Assembly (NCBI GenBank): GCA_023375675.1
Contig: JALQBC010000036.1
Span: 310,001-374,000 of the forward strand
Origin: Cytospora piceicola
Lineage: Eukaryota > Ascomycota > Sordariomycetes > Diaporthales > Cytosporaceae
Direction: 5' to 3'
DNA length: 64,000 nt
Position numbers and translations under genes: made by a program. A model generated the notes under the pieces. It saw nothing but the letters and a program-made list of their open reading frames with translations, searched no databases and was not told where the DNA came from. Shown in pieces: positions 1 to 11,665 of the stretch. Positions within the stretch are counted from its first letter, which is position 1; the number at the start of each line of letters is the position of its first letter.

Positions 1-558
1 TGATCTGGGCAGTCATGGCGGTCAGTCGCGGCGCTCTTGAGCCCAAAGACTATCAGTATAGAGAGTACTGGACATGGAAGCCCGCGGGTGAGAAGCCGTG
101 GATCGTGCGTGTGTTTAGTAAAGGCAGGTTCTGGGAGGATGAGCGCAAGAGAAGGCGAAGTTCGGGGCAGGAAAGTGTCAAGGATCACGATGAGTTCACC
201 ATGTCTGAAGTGGACCTCGACAGCATACGCAGTTCGCACATTGCCACTTCATACGCTCCGTCTACCCATCGAGTGTCGGTGGTGACGTCTGAAGTGCAGC
301 GGGAGGAGATGGGAAGGGGGCTGGAGTCCCATGAGTTGGAGGTTGTGACGCCGCAGAAGGTGGTGTTTGCATCTGGTAAGTAGGATGGCTCATCCTAACC
401 AAGCTTGAGCCTGGAGAGAAAAGATGTTGTCGTCGTGGGCGTCCTTACATCAAGCCATGATGATGCTGGCAACAGGCGAGCATGAAAGGCCCTCTGAGGT
501 ATATCAACGTCTGGGCCACGAGCCGCGGCCGCATCATGTTAACGATATGTATGAATAA
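1..558 (+). CDS. 3' end of an unidentified protein gene (5' part outside window)
   Basis: The frame is open from the left edge, so the ATG at 15 need not be the start. The visible part begins with a short hydrophobic stretch, then a basic, Trp-rich segment (YREYWTWKPAGEKPW) and a low-complexity Ser/Glu-rich tail, as in the cytoplasmic tail of a membrane protein. The open frame stops at 383, but a good donor (GTAAGT at 376) sits just before that stop. Joining 375 to an acceptor ending at 475 keeps phase and adds about 27 residues, ending in HHVNDMYE before TAA at 556-558. I infer that 476-558 is the last exon and 376-475 an intron of 100 nt. I do not recognise the family. The alternative is a simple stop at 383. 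Confidence 0.55.
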
Positions 559-1085
559 CGTTTCCTTGTGAAGGTCATATAGGAGACATTCCAGTGTATT
601 GGTAGGGTTCCTAGAGTTGGTTTGGTTTGGAAAAGTAAGGAGACATGGAACTTGACATAAATATTGACAACAATGGAATTGACGCGCAAGTTTCCTGAAG
701 AATATCTATTGCATCTGAATCGGAATGAACAAGACAATTGAGACGTACACTTGGTCTCAAAAATACCATACGCAGCGTATTAAACGGACGGTATGCCCGG
801 GGCACTCCGTGTAAAACGTCACTGCTCTCGGCGCCTGTAGCTCGAAGCTCCCCACCAAACACTTGTAGCTTCAACGATAAACACACCACAAATCGAAGTG
901 CCACAGAAACGCCACGCCGCACGCCCACTACAGACAAGATATTGCAAAGTTATATTCGACTCTCACCCTACCTTAGACATTGATCATTGACCCACAGTTC
1001 ACTTGATTCAACCACACACTCTCGAGGCCATCTGCGCTCTCTTCCATCCTGCCTCGAGTTCTACCCTACCTCCCACACCGTGAAG
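559..1085. other. Intergenic spacer / promoter and leader of the UCH37 gene
   Basis: No gene is visible. The short open frames on both strands have no family features. The last 120 bases are C/T-rich, as is usual for fungal 5' leaders, and run directly into the ATG at 1086. Confidence 0.5.
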
Positions 1086-2326
1086 ATGAGTGGTGGTTGG
1101 AACACAAGTAAGTTCCTCCAGCGTCACATATACCACTTTTTGACCTACAGAATTCTCAGAAAGCTAATTGACCACAGTTGAGTCCGATGCGGTATGTTCC
1201 TACCATCCAATACCCTAAACTACGACTGAGCCGGCGCCCCTGCCGCCCCCCCCCCTTCACCTACAGCCCCGATGGATACGGAGCCACGAGAGACTTTGAG
1301 ACGGCCCCCAAGCTGATAGAAAAACAGGGCGTCTTCACCTACCTGCTGGACAACCTCGGCGTCAAGGATGTGCAGTTCGAAGAGCTCATAACCATGGACC
1401 CGGACGCCCTCGCACAGCTACACCCCGTCTACGGCGTCATCTTCCTCTTCAAATACCCCACCGACACCCCCTACACCTCCGCCGAGAAGCCTCACGAGGG
1501 CACCTTTGACCACGAAGCCGCCGAGCGCCTCTTCTTCGCGGCGCAGACCATCCAGAACGCCTGCGGCACCCAGGCCCTCCTCTCCGTCCTCATGAACAAA
1601 CAAGAGGACGGCGCATCATCATCATCACCATCGGCCACGACGACGACGTCCGGGGCGACAGACGAGGCGCAACACATCGAGATCGGCGAGAAGCTGCGCG
1701 AGTTCCGCGACTTCACCATGGCCCTCCCGCCCGAGTTCCGCGGCGAGGCCCTCTCCAACAGCGAGCTGATCCGGGACGTGCACAACTCGTTCGCCAAGAG
1801 CAGCCCGTTCGCGGACGAGACGCAGCGCGGCGGCACCGGCGAGGGCTCCGAGGACGTCTACCACTTCGTCGCCTACACGCCCGTCGGCGGCACCCTGTAC
1901 GAGATGGACGGCCTGCAGCCCGCGCCCGTCAGCCACGGCCCCTGCGCCCAGGCCGACTTCCCCGCCCGCGTCATGGACGTCCTGCAGCGCCGCGTCGCCC
2001 GCTACGACGCCGCCGAGATCAGGTTCAACCTGCTCGCCATGGTGCGCGACCTGCGCATCCGGGCCAGGGAGATCGGGGACTTTGAGCTGCTGGAGCGGGA
2101 GGAGAGGAAGCGCAGGGACTGGAGGTTCGAGAACGCCCTGAGGCGGCACAACTTTGTCGGGTTCGCGGGGGAGGTCCTGAAGGGGGTGGTCTCGAACAAG
2201 CTGGAGGAGGGCGGCGAGGGCGCTTACAACAAATGGGTGGACGACGCGACTGCCAGGTTGGTGCAGAGGCAGGAGAACAAGAAGAAGGTCGGTGGTGGCG
2301 GCGGCGACGTCGAGATGGAGGGTTAA
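1086..2326 (+). CDS. Ubiquitin C-terminal hydrolase, UCH37/UCHL5 type (peptidase C12)
   Basis: Cysteine protease that cleaves ubiquitin from conjugates; the animal and fission-yeast family members bind the proteasome lid. My model joins 1086-1107, 1178-1191 and 1328-2326, giving 344 residues. The first two are micro-exons of 22 and 14 nt that restore the family N terminus MSGGWNTIESDA before GVFTYLLDNLG. Catalytic residues are visible: the oxyanion Gln85 and nucleophile Cys91 in QTIQNACGTQ, His191 in DVYHFVAY and Asp206 in LYEMDGL. A Ser/Thr/Ala insert of about 20 residues follows the Cys region. The C terminus has the UCH37-like tail (RDWRFENALRRHNFVGF) that in relatives binds the proteasome adaptor, then a glycine run. 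Splice phases agree at both junctions. It is convergent with the HRD1 gene. The family call is strong; the proteasome role is inferred from relatives. Confidence 0.93.
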
Positions 2327-3282
2327 GCGGGGGCGACGGCCGGCGCGTTCATAATTCTCAACGACTGATATCCATACCTTTACCCCCATGGACAAAGGCT
2401 ATAATCTCCTGGCAATTGCCCGGATTTGACGGCTTGGACTTTAGACCACTGGTCTCCTGATTACCAATTGGTGGCTGCATTGGTCACTGGTCACAGAGAT
2501 CTCTATGTCTCTCTTCATATCGCGGCAGCGATGACAGTCACAGGCCTCCGAAACAAGCCGAGATTCCAATTGATCCAACCTCCCGAAAGGTGTCAGGCCT
2601 GGTATTGTCCGACGAGGTGCTCGAAACCCACGTGCGTTTTGACTGGGAAACATATCGAAACGCATCCTCTCATCAAAACCAGCAATGTGGCCCTCTTCCC
2701 CAGCCTTTGCCATTGACAGAGGTCCTGCCAAAACCTGCTTATCGAGCCATGATTATAGAATATTGGCTCGACACGATCGAAACGAACAACAGTGTTTCAC
2801 CACGCCTTTAAGATTCCCGAAAGGGGACCATACAATTCAACCCCAACTCGGCTGTCTTAGGGGCGAGCTGGATGACTTATATAGACGGCGATATATAAGT
2901 AAATACATCTGGACACGGGCCGTCTGTCTCTAGCGTCACACGGGAACGGAACCCAGGCCGAAGTTGGATATATCGACGTTGGCGCTTTGTGTTTTTCCTG
3001 TAAAGCATAACATGCATGAGTCCTTACCTCTGCCATCAAGCCGAGGCGGCCAGCAGCTATTCTTGCGTATGAACGGGGTGTATGATTTCGCACGAGATAA
3101 ACCAACTAGATAAACCAATTGGAAAGAGTAAAAGCAGAGTGAAAGCGATCCTCTACGTCTTCAGACATCCAAGGCCAATCAATTTAGCATGTATTGGTAT
3201 CTCCGTATGACCGCTGTTGATAACGCTCTGCTGCATAACACTACATCAAATTCCCGATCCCAAACCTAGAAAACCCCCCTGC
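2327..3282. other. Convergent 3' spacer between the UCH37 and HRD1 genes
   Basis: About 950 bases between two stop codons that face each other. It should hold both 3' UTRs. The open frames seen on both strands are short and have no recognisable motif. No RNA gene or repeat is evident. Confidence 0.5.
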
Positions 3283-6176
3283 TCAAGACTCGTCCTCCGC
3301 ATCCTCCGCATCCTCGACGGTCGCGGCCGGTGCCTTGCCCTTCGCCACCGCCGACGACGAGCCATTCTCGTGGTCGTGGCCCTCAGGCGGCGCTACTGGA
3401 CCAGCCGAGCCGCTAGGCTCAACCGGCTCGCCAGCGCCGCCGTTGCTAGCCTCGCCGTTGGCGTCGTTCTCTCCGCCCTCCCGAGTCTGGGAGGCAGAGC
3501 GGCTAGACCCAGGCGGCGCCATGCCAAACGGCAACCCACCGCTGCTAGCGCCACCGCCGAAGAGCTGCGCGGAGCCGCCCCAGTTTGGCGTCACGGGCGT
3601 TGGTGCGGCCACTTGAGTTGGCTCTGCCGTCGACACGTGAGCAGGCTGTTGGGCCTCACTGATGTGAGGCTCAGCATGTCCACCAGTTCCATTAGTACTA
3701 GACGTTGCATCCTCGGCAGTAACGGGAGGCTGGGTTGGTACATTGCCGGCCGTGGCATTCCCGGTTGTATGAACCAGGTCTGGCAGACTGGTATGAGAGC
3801 CAGAGCCAGAGCCAGAACCAGAGCCAGCAGGCACGCCAGTCGCGGCAGCCGCTCCATCAAGACGTTGCAGAGGCAGTAATGACCATCCTGGAGGTATCAC
3901 AACACCGTCGGGGAGGTCAGGGCTGCCGGAAGGAATCGCTGTTGTCTGTGTTGCGGGTCCGTGCCGAGTAACACTCGGTGAATTCATCCTGAAATTAAAG
4001 GGCTGAGGAGCGGGAGGGTAAGTGGGGAGAGGGACCTGGCTATGGTGGAATGGCATCATGGGCGGCATAGCCACAGGCACGACTCCTGCTGCGTTGGCAG
4101 GAGGTATGCCGCCAACCGGGGTGTTAGCGGCGGTAGGTATAGGTGTCGAATGTCCTGGTTGTCCGTTCTGGGCTGGAGCCTGTTGTTGTTGGCCATGGCT
4201 AAGTTGCCGTACACGTGCAAGCTCAGCCAGCATCAAGTTGATCAACTGGAGCTCCTGCTGTGCCGTTTGGACACTCTGAATGCCTTGCTGTATATCTCGA
4301 ACCTCCTGCTGAATCCTCTGATCGACTTCCAGCAACCTATTCCGGACAGCCTCCATGGTAGAAAGATCCGCAGGGGTTGTCGTTGGGATATTCGCTTGCG
4401 GTATTGCTGGTCCGTTGGGCCCGTTGAGATCCACGCCCATTCGATTCGCCAAGTCTGCCACTTCTTGTCCACCCTGAGCAAATCCTAAACGTATTGGGCC
4501 GAGATTGATGTATCTCATGGCCGCTCTAGCGCCTGCAGGTTGTTGAACATTTTGACCGGCTTGGCCATTAACCTGTGCATCCTGTCCGCCGGGTGCTTGG
4601 CCATTCGCTGCCGCCGCTTGGTTCTGTCCGTTTGGTAAATTCGGTGCTATATGGAACGCCATCCTAGGGCGGAACTGGCCATTCCTCGGTTGTTGCTGGT
4701 CCACTACCACAGAGCTTCGGCAGGTCGGGCATACTTGTTGCCTCTCTAGCCAGCTCTTGAGGCACCCGAAGTGCAGAATATGGCCACATGGTAGTTTCTT
4801 GGGTCGGGTCCTCTCTATCTGTCCGGCGTTCGGGTCCCAGGGGCGCATTTCTTCTCGGCAGATAATGCATGTGTCCTCGCGTCCCAGATCTTCGGCGGTA
4901 GCGTCGGCATATCGATTCATGTCTCTCAATGCCTGCTTGTATCTCAGCAGTGCTGTCAGGCGCTTGACGAAGCTCCGGGTGGTCATGAAGAGATCCCTCA
5001 TTATGTGGATCGGCAGACCGTAGAACACGAGCAAGACGCAGAAGAAGGCCGTGTACACTGAGAGTTTGAGTAGATCTGCCGCAGTTAGTAAACCTCGTCG
5101 TAACACCGCGACATACTTCCGACCTACCGGCAAAGAGATCCAAAAACAGGATCCATTGGCCTTTCGCGTCCCAGCCGGGAACGTCAATGTCCATCTCATC
5201 GATGTCGTCCTCGCTGGGCAGAGGTTCACCCTGTCCCTCGGCAATCTCACCGGCCTCTCTCCTCCGCAGGATCTCAACCCGCTGCTCCCTGACTTCCCTC
5301 CTCCGCTGTTCCAGCCTCTGCGTAGTCTGCCTCTTGGTCACCCTCGCCTCCACCAGCGAGATGACATACCGCAGCCCCGTATGCATCGAACCCACCGCCA
5401 GGACGGCGAATTCGAACAGGAACATGACCATCATCGTGGGCTTCGCCTGCGCAATGACCGTGTTTATCGAGTAGCTCAGGAGCCAGCAGTTGTAGATGAT
5501 GCTCGTGAGCAGAGACACGACCAGCCTCGTGTGGAAAAGTCGCGGGTTCGCGGGGGGCTGCTGCTCGAGGACCTCGACGCGGCCCTCGCCGATCCAGCCC
5601 CAGACCTTGCCCGTGATCAGGGCGGTAAACATGACGAGGAAGAAGGCGCCGACCTCCTCGCGGAAGACGGTCATGGCGAGGCATGTCTCGGTGACGGCGA
5701 ACCAGGCCTTCTCGTAGAGTTGTTCGACCTCGACGGGGCGTAGGGGGCCGAAGCAGAGGCGCTGGAGGCCGTACATGAAAGAGCCATAGACGAGGAATAC
5801 GAGGTTGACGAGGGTCTACAAGGGCATCTGTCAGCTTGCCGTCACATCTGACGATGTTCGATCACTCCACATGTGTTCTGCTGGAAAAGGAGGGGCTCTT
5901 ACCATCAAACAAAGGTTGCTCTGTGACAGGTAGACCATGGCGGAGTAGAAGTTGGCACGCTGATAGAAGGCAGACGTGACAACCGTGGCCGCAAGGGCCG
6001 CGGAGGCCTGCTTGAACAGTCATGTCAGCTTCAAGCTATATTTGACGATCGATGAGCTCGATCCATACAGTCCCGTCCAGCTACGAGCCAGGCTCGATGC
6101 CGAACGGAGCATGGAAGCACAAGAGCAAGCGGAACTATGTGGGCTGACGTACCCCAGCGTACATAGCCAAGCGCAT
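3283..6176 (-). CDS. HRD1: ERAD E3 ubiquitin ligase Hrd1/synoviolin
   Basis: Multi-spanning ER ubiquitin ligase that forms the retrotranslocation channel and ubiquitinates misfolded proteins. The hand-built model is four exons on the minus strand: 6176-6153, 6007-5903, 5815-5128 and 5075-3283, giving 869 residues. All phases agree, and the third intron carries a TACTAAC branch site. The N terminus [14 protein letters not shown] leads into several hydrophobic helices (roughly residues 1-310), including [18 protein letters not shown] and [19 protein letters not shown] charged Glu/Arg coil lies between helices. The RING-H2 finger spans about 342-392 (CIIC, CGHILH, CPTC). After it comes a long Gln/Pro/Ala/Ser-rich cytosolic tail with a Gly-Ser run (near 3796-3830) and an acidic end. 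The tail is longer than in yeast, as is common in filamentous fungi. Its neighbour is another ubiquitin-system gene. Confidence 0.93.
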
Positions 6177-7253
6177 CTTGGATATCTCCTGAGAGAAACC
6201 GAGATCGGGTGAAGGAATTCCAAAATGACTGGATATGTTTGTCAAGTGCCCATAGTGGCAGTCAAAAATTACGAGAGTTGGCGACACAGCACTTGAGGTT
6301 GTGTCGTTGAGCTTCCAAGGTTGTTGCCACGTTGGAGCTTCCAAGGTTGTGGTAGAAGGTGCCGCGGTCATTCAACAGGCATCATTACCAATTATCCTTG
6401 TCTCTGTCTGGCTGACAGACAATGGGCTAGATCGATGCGTTAGTAAGCAAGGGTTAGGATCTCAGTTTTGTGTCAGTGGCTCAGGGGGGGGGGTGAATCC
6501 CGGACAGACCGTATGCGTCTACATATGTTTAAGACACCAGCCACTCTTTGACACAATTCACTGTGATGAATCACTGAAGTCAAAGAGTAGTCTACAATCT
6601 AAATCCACTTGAAACGGTTACAGTATGGATATTACGCATACGGTATTGGGCTTTCCAAGATTCCCTCCTCCCAGCCTTCGTTCATATTTTGCAGGCAAGT
6701 ATTTCATATAGTTCACGAAAGCATTGGCAAATGTAGGAACAGTTCTGATGAAGGATCTTTTTTATTTTCTGGAATTGGGGGTATTACACTCATCATAGCA
6801 CACTCCCATCCGTCATATAAATGCATCACAAAAAAAAGGGGATTAGCCTGTGTTTATCTCGCACAAACACACCTGAAATCAACGCTCTCCAATCCCAGGC
6901 CAGAGTAGACAGCAATACATCAGACCAGAACATACAACCCGGGTATCGTCACACCAGATCTCCATCATGGTGGATAGCAGTGAGTAGTAAAGAAGTTAGT
7001 CCATGAGACGAGCAAAAAGTCCGTTTCCAAAATCTTCGCAGGAAAGCCAAAACAAATCAAGAAAGTTCTTCCAAAGTTCGCAGAATCAAGTAACCCCCCC
7101 TTTTTTTTTCTTCGGTTGCTTGCCAAAAACATGTCCCGCCCGAAACCGACGCTTGCTCTATGTGAAAGTGATGTGGGACAGACATCGCCCGATTGGGGCC
7201 TGTCCCGAATGCCCGAATGCATGTGGGTAAGGAAAAGAAACAGTGTTACACGC
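6177..7253. other. HRD1 upstream region and 3' flank of the zinc-finger gene
   Basis: Both flanking genes point left. The left part should therefore hold the HRD1 promoter and leader, and the right part the 3' UTR of the C2H2 gene. Small runs of G (6485-6492) and T (7104-7113) are present. No open frame here has coding character. Confidence 0.5.
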
Positions 7254-9552
7254 TCATTGCAGCTGGGCATCCAACATGGCTTTTATGTCTTCATCAGTGG
7301 GGTCGTCTGAGATCCAGAGGCCCTTCTCCTCCTCGGTAGCGTTGAGGAAGCCCTCGGCCCGCTTCAGGGTCTGCACGTCCAGGTCTGTGACGTATGAGTG
7401 TCCGTCAGAGAGAGGTACTCGGACCTCGTGCTCGGTGGACAGCATCATGTCGTCTTTGGCGAGTCGGCGGGGGCCGTCGAAGACAGCCATCACCCGCTTC
7501 CTCATCGTCATCTGGCCCTTGTCGAAGCCCCACGATGAGGGATACTCTCGCCTGTTCTTCCGGCAACGGTTGTTGGGGTTGGACTTGGAGAGGGACACGC
7601 CGCCTCGGGAGTGTGTCAGCCCCCGGGACTTCTGCACGCCGTTGGCCGGGTTGCCCCTGGACTTCTTGGAGGGTGATGCGGAGGTCTTGATGCCCAGCGC
7701 CTTCAAATCTTGCTCGTCCAGCAGCTGGCCATCCTCATCCTCCATCATCTCCTCGTCATCCTCCTCCTCGGTAATCATGGTCTGGGTGGTGGTAGGAAGG
7801 TTATTTTTCTCCAGCGTGGCGTGCACCTCCCGGTCGTTCTCCACCTCCGCGAGCCTCCTCGCGTTAACCGCCTCAGCCGGATCCTCTTGTTGCACGATAC
7901 GTAGCACACAGTCGTCCAAGTGTTCGTAGAAGTCCTGCGCGTTGCTGAATGTCTGCGAACAGGTCGAGCACTTGCCAGTAGCGTCGGGCGCGTAGCCCGG
8001 CCCGGGCTTCTTGCCGGTGACTGCTGAGGTGGATGCCCCGTTCTTGTTCTTCCGGCTGTTGGGTGGTGTCTGCTCCACGCCATGGACCGCCGTCAGGTGC
8101 CTCTTGAACACGTCTGCCCTGTTGAAGGACTTCTCGGCTGCAGAGCCAGATCCAGGGCAGAAACCACACACCATCGTTCCCTTGTAGTGGGTCAGCGTGT
8201 GGCGGTTCTTGTCGTACTTCCGTGCAAAGCCTTTGGTGTGGTACTCGCACGTCGTGATCGGGCACTTCTCAGGCCGCTCGGTCTGGTGCGTCAACATGTG
8301 CGCTTTGAGGTCCTTGAAGGTCTTGCCGCAATCGGGATGTGGGCATCGTTGTTTCTCCTTGGGGTCGCTGTCGCTGTATGCTCCAGAGTGGCCGGAGTGG
8401 AAGGACACGAGACTGGGCCGTCGGCCTTGGTCAATCGGTGCCTGGTAAGGCGAGTAGTGGTAGTTCGGGTGCGGTGGCATGAACGGGCTTTGGCTACCTG
8501 TCCTCATATGTGGTGATGACGCGGTAAGTGCGGGAGAATTCGGGTAAGCGGAGGTCGTCTGCTGGAAACCACCCTCGTACGGAGTCATGAGGGGCCGGCT
8601 GATCTCGTGGTGGATCAGGCTGGGGTCTGTTCATCGAACGATGTCAGCAACGGATTCGTGAAGCGATCGAGATCAAATAAGGAAACCAACAAGATGATCC
8701 AAGAGGAGCAACAAAGTGACCACTAGACTGAGAAAAGAAAGGAGAGACCACTTGAGGGGTTGTCGGACTCATCCAGGCAAGCTCCGGAGAAGAAAAGGGG
8801 GTTGTGGGTGTAGAAGAAGCGAAGACGTTGGGTTTTCTGATGGACTCAGGGGAAGATGGCAACCTCATAGTCTGCGCGTGTGCAGCAGCAGACCGAGTAT
8901 CGACCACTGGCCCGGGTTCGGCGAGTACATTACACGGAGATTCGCAGGACATGGAAGGAGACATGGGACCAGTAATCTGGTGTTGAAGATGCTCTTTAGG
9001 AGTCTGTGGTAACTCACCAACAAATCCGGGTGGTTTGGAAGCGTCTGCAAATGCAAAGGGTGCGAGATCCTCCATACCTTGTGGCGCGAAGCTGTACTCG
9101 GTCCCGGTGTAGTAATCGTGGGAGACGATGTTGGGGCTCATGGCAACGCCCTGAGGACCAGCCCACTCAGATATTGGTGCGGGTTGGCCATGGTTTGATC
9201 GTGGAGAGCCGACTGCTGAAGATGGTGCGGATGGTACGGAAGCAGGAGAGTTATTTGAGGGTATTCCCATTTCCCTGTCTTCCTGGAACATGGGTGGTGA
9301 CATGCGGCCCCCGTAGGCCCAGCCGTTGGGCCCTTCGTGGGAATATGGTATGTGATCCAAGCCAGTCATGATTGTGGGGAACTCTTGTCCCAACCGTGGG
9401 AAATATGCGTCTGATGCGAGACCCATATCGATGCCGGCAGTAGAGAAGGTGCTCTGTGGTGGGTCAGGGTACACGGAGCCGAAGTGCTCGTGCTGTTCCT
9501 CACTCATGTGTCTTGGCAGCATGGCGAATGCGTGGTGCCCGACAGATACCAT
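7254..9552 (-). CDS. C2H2 zinc-finger transcription factor, fungal
   Basis: Predicted DNA-binding regulator; target genes unknown. Exon 1 is 9552-8721 and exon 2 is 8626-7254, giving 734 residues. The first half is low-complexity, rich in Pro, Ser, Gly and Met, with several SP/TP sites (SPTTPQVVSPFF), as in an activation domain. The zinc fingers lie in exon 2: residues about 372-391 (CPHPDC..H..H), 399-424 (CPITTC..H..H, long spacing), 431-459 (CGFC..H..H) and a degenerate C2HC at 497-517 (CSTC..H..C). An acidic Glu/Asp stretch (EEEDDEEMMEDEDG) follows, then a basic patch. The intron donor is ambiguous: GTCACT (used here) or GTGGTC five bases earlier keeps phase only with a different junction residue. 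The finger layout is widespread in filamentous fungi, but I cannot assign a named regulator. Confidence 0.85.
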
Positions 9553-10500
9553 AGTAGAGGAAGTGAGGGTGCGACCGATTTGGTCTTGCGAATGTTGGCC
9601 TCACCGAAGAAATTGAATCCGGGAGAGATCACGAAAGCTGTGCTGGGACGTCAAAGTCAGTAAGGGAGACTCTTGGATAAGACGACGAGAGATTCGTGAG
9701 CCTTACTGGCAGCGTTTAGCTCATACCAAACGGTCAGGTTTGGAGGTATATCCTTCAAGTATGACGGCGGTAAGAAGTAAGCTCGGGAGGAATGAGCGCG
9801 GTCAAGTTGCTCAGCTCATATGACCCTGTCGTCTGTATGTATGCGAATGGTGTGTCCAGGTGCGGGTGATGCGGCTGGTGTGTGGCGGTAACTATTGATG
9901 GGAGGTTTGCGGGTCTCGGTATGGTCCCTAATCACTATTGCCCAGCTCTTGAAGTTCAGATCGTGTTCTTTCTGTCTCTCTCTCTCTCTCTCTCTCTCTT
10001 TTCCTTTTGAACGTGCTAGTGTGCTTGCTGGCTGTCTTGTCCTACACTCTATATATCATGAACCGAGACAGGAGCGCCGGGGGAGGACGAGGGTAGGCGT
10101 AAGCGTGAAAGTGTGAATATGAGTGTGGGTATGAGTGTGAGGGTGAGGGCCAAGGCGACGGTTGTTGGTGGAGGAGGATGTATTTGGATTTGTCCCGGAT
10201 GCGTGTTGGGCGAGGATGAAGCGTAAAAGACACCCTGATTAAAGAGGCCAAAACAAGCTTGTGTGTACGTATGACAGAGGAATGTCTGGGGAATATGGGG
10301 CCAAGAAAAAAGGTGAGCTTGGGAAAGTGGATTTGGGGGCCTTGGGACCTGATATAGACGGCATGTGTGGTGTTTTACGTGTTCTGGCGGATGATGGCTT
10401 TGGGTCGACTGGGGGACCCATATTGGATCTCTGGTAGGGCTCGAAAGGTAAGAGGCGAAGCAGCCCTGGAGGCAGGTCAAGCAGGTACGGAGCTACTTGC
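9553..10500. promoter_or_regulatory. Upstream region of the C2H2 regulator, with CT tract
   Basis: Long upstream region of the minus-strand zinc-finger gene. On the plus strand it carries a TC tract at about 9975-9999 (GA on the gene's strand) and a GT/GA-rich stretch at about 10090-10155. Either could be a promoter element or part of a long leader. No start codon or exon could be joined convincingly. Confidence 0.35.
9975..9999. repeat. (TC)n microsatellite
   Basis: About 12 TC units, directly visible, in the upstream region of the C2H2 gene. Confidence 0.9.
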
Positions 10501-10866
10501 GTCAGCAGGGATCATCCCTACCCACACCCTGCAAGGACAGGGGTGCTGGAGAGTGAGCAAAACGAAAGTGGGTGGTGGGACCCTGACACACCCTGGCAGC
10601 ACCATTTGACCCTGGACACACCCTGGAAAACCCCCATTGGGGTTGGGGTGTGGGCGCAGAATAGATTCCGCTCTTGGCTCTGGTGGGAGGGAGGCCGGCA
10701 ATCGGTACCTTTGTTGCAGCGTGTGCTCTGGCCCCAGGTTACTACTGCGGTGCTGCCTGCTGTGTGCTGTGTGTCGTGTGCTGTGTGTCGTGTGCTGTGT
10801 GCTGCTGTGTGCTGCTGCGTGCGTGTGTGCCTGTGTGCGCACTACAGTACAGTACATACACTACCC

Positions 10867-11030
10867 ACCTAGGTAAGTAATGCGTATGAGTGAGGAGTAC
10901 TATTGCGTATGAATGTACCTACCTAGGTAGGTACCTAGGTATGTATATCCTACCTAGGTACTTAAGTATGGGTGGGTTGGTGGATGGATGGGATGTAGAT
11001 ACCTAGGTAGGTACTTACCTACTCAAGTAC
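10867..11030. repeat. CCTAGG/TACCTAGGTA island
   Basis: Cluster of overlapping palindromic TACCTAGGTA and GTAGGTAC units, densest at 10916-10960 and 10999-11030. The same unit recurs in other non-coding stretches of the window. Confidence 0.85.
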
Positions 11031-11627
11031 GTATTTCCACTTGGGCGGCAACCCCAACCTTGGAACACAGTACAGGTCCGCAATACTGTACTTACTTTAC
11101 CTGGGTACCTGTCCAGGGAAGGGTTTTCCAAGGTTCCAGGTTCCAGGTTCCCTCAGATCACCCGGGGCCCGGGGAATGGGAACGCTGCGCGAGCTTGCAA
11201 TTTTTCTGGTTCTGGCCTGGGTCCCGGAGTCAGTACTTGGTACTTAGTACAGTACTTTGGCAACCCTTCTGTTGGCCCCATAGAAGGAAGCGCTACCTAG
11301 GTATCCATGATGGAGGATGGATCTACACTATATCCCATTCGCCTCGTGGTATTTAGGTGTGTATGTATGTATGTATATACATAGATTTATGCGAACAATC
11401 AACCAACAGATCTCCTTTCCGCGAGGCGACATCGCGAGCCCTGGAGGCGAGGGAGAGGCTAAGGTGCCCATATAACAACAGTACTGTGATACCTACTTTA
11501 GGTAGTAGTCATAGTATGTAATAGTAATAATAGTATTCCAAGCGTTATCAGGCGGATGATCCACAGTTTGACTGCAACAGTCCCAATCAGGCACACGACC
11601 ATCACTGTCGCTGTGTTATACGGAATG

Positions 11628-11628
<1 letters not shown>

Positions 11629-11663
<35 letters not shown>
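11629..11663. repeat. (TCTG)n microsatellite
   Basis: Nearly nine perfect TCTG units, directly visible, in non-coding DNA. Confidence 0.9.

Positions 11664-11665
<2 letters not shown>

Noticed and set aside
1625..2395. 256-residue frame antisense to the UCH37 gene
   Set aside because: It mirrors a GC-rich coding exon, is Leu/Val/Gly-biased and has no domain.
3217..3879. 220-residue frame antisense to the HRD1 tail
   Set aside because: Arg/Ala-rich shadow of the repetitive HRD1 C terminus.
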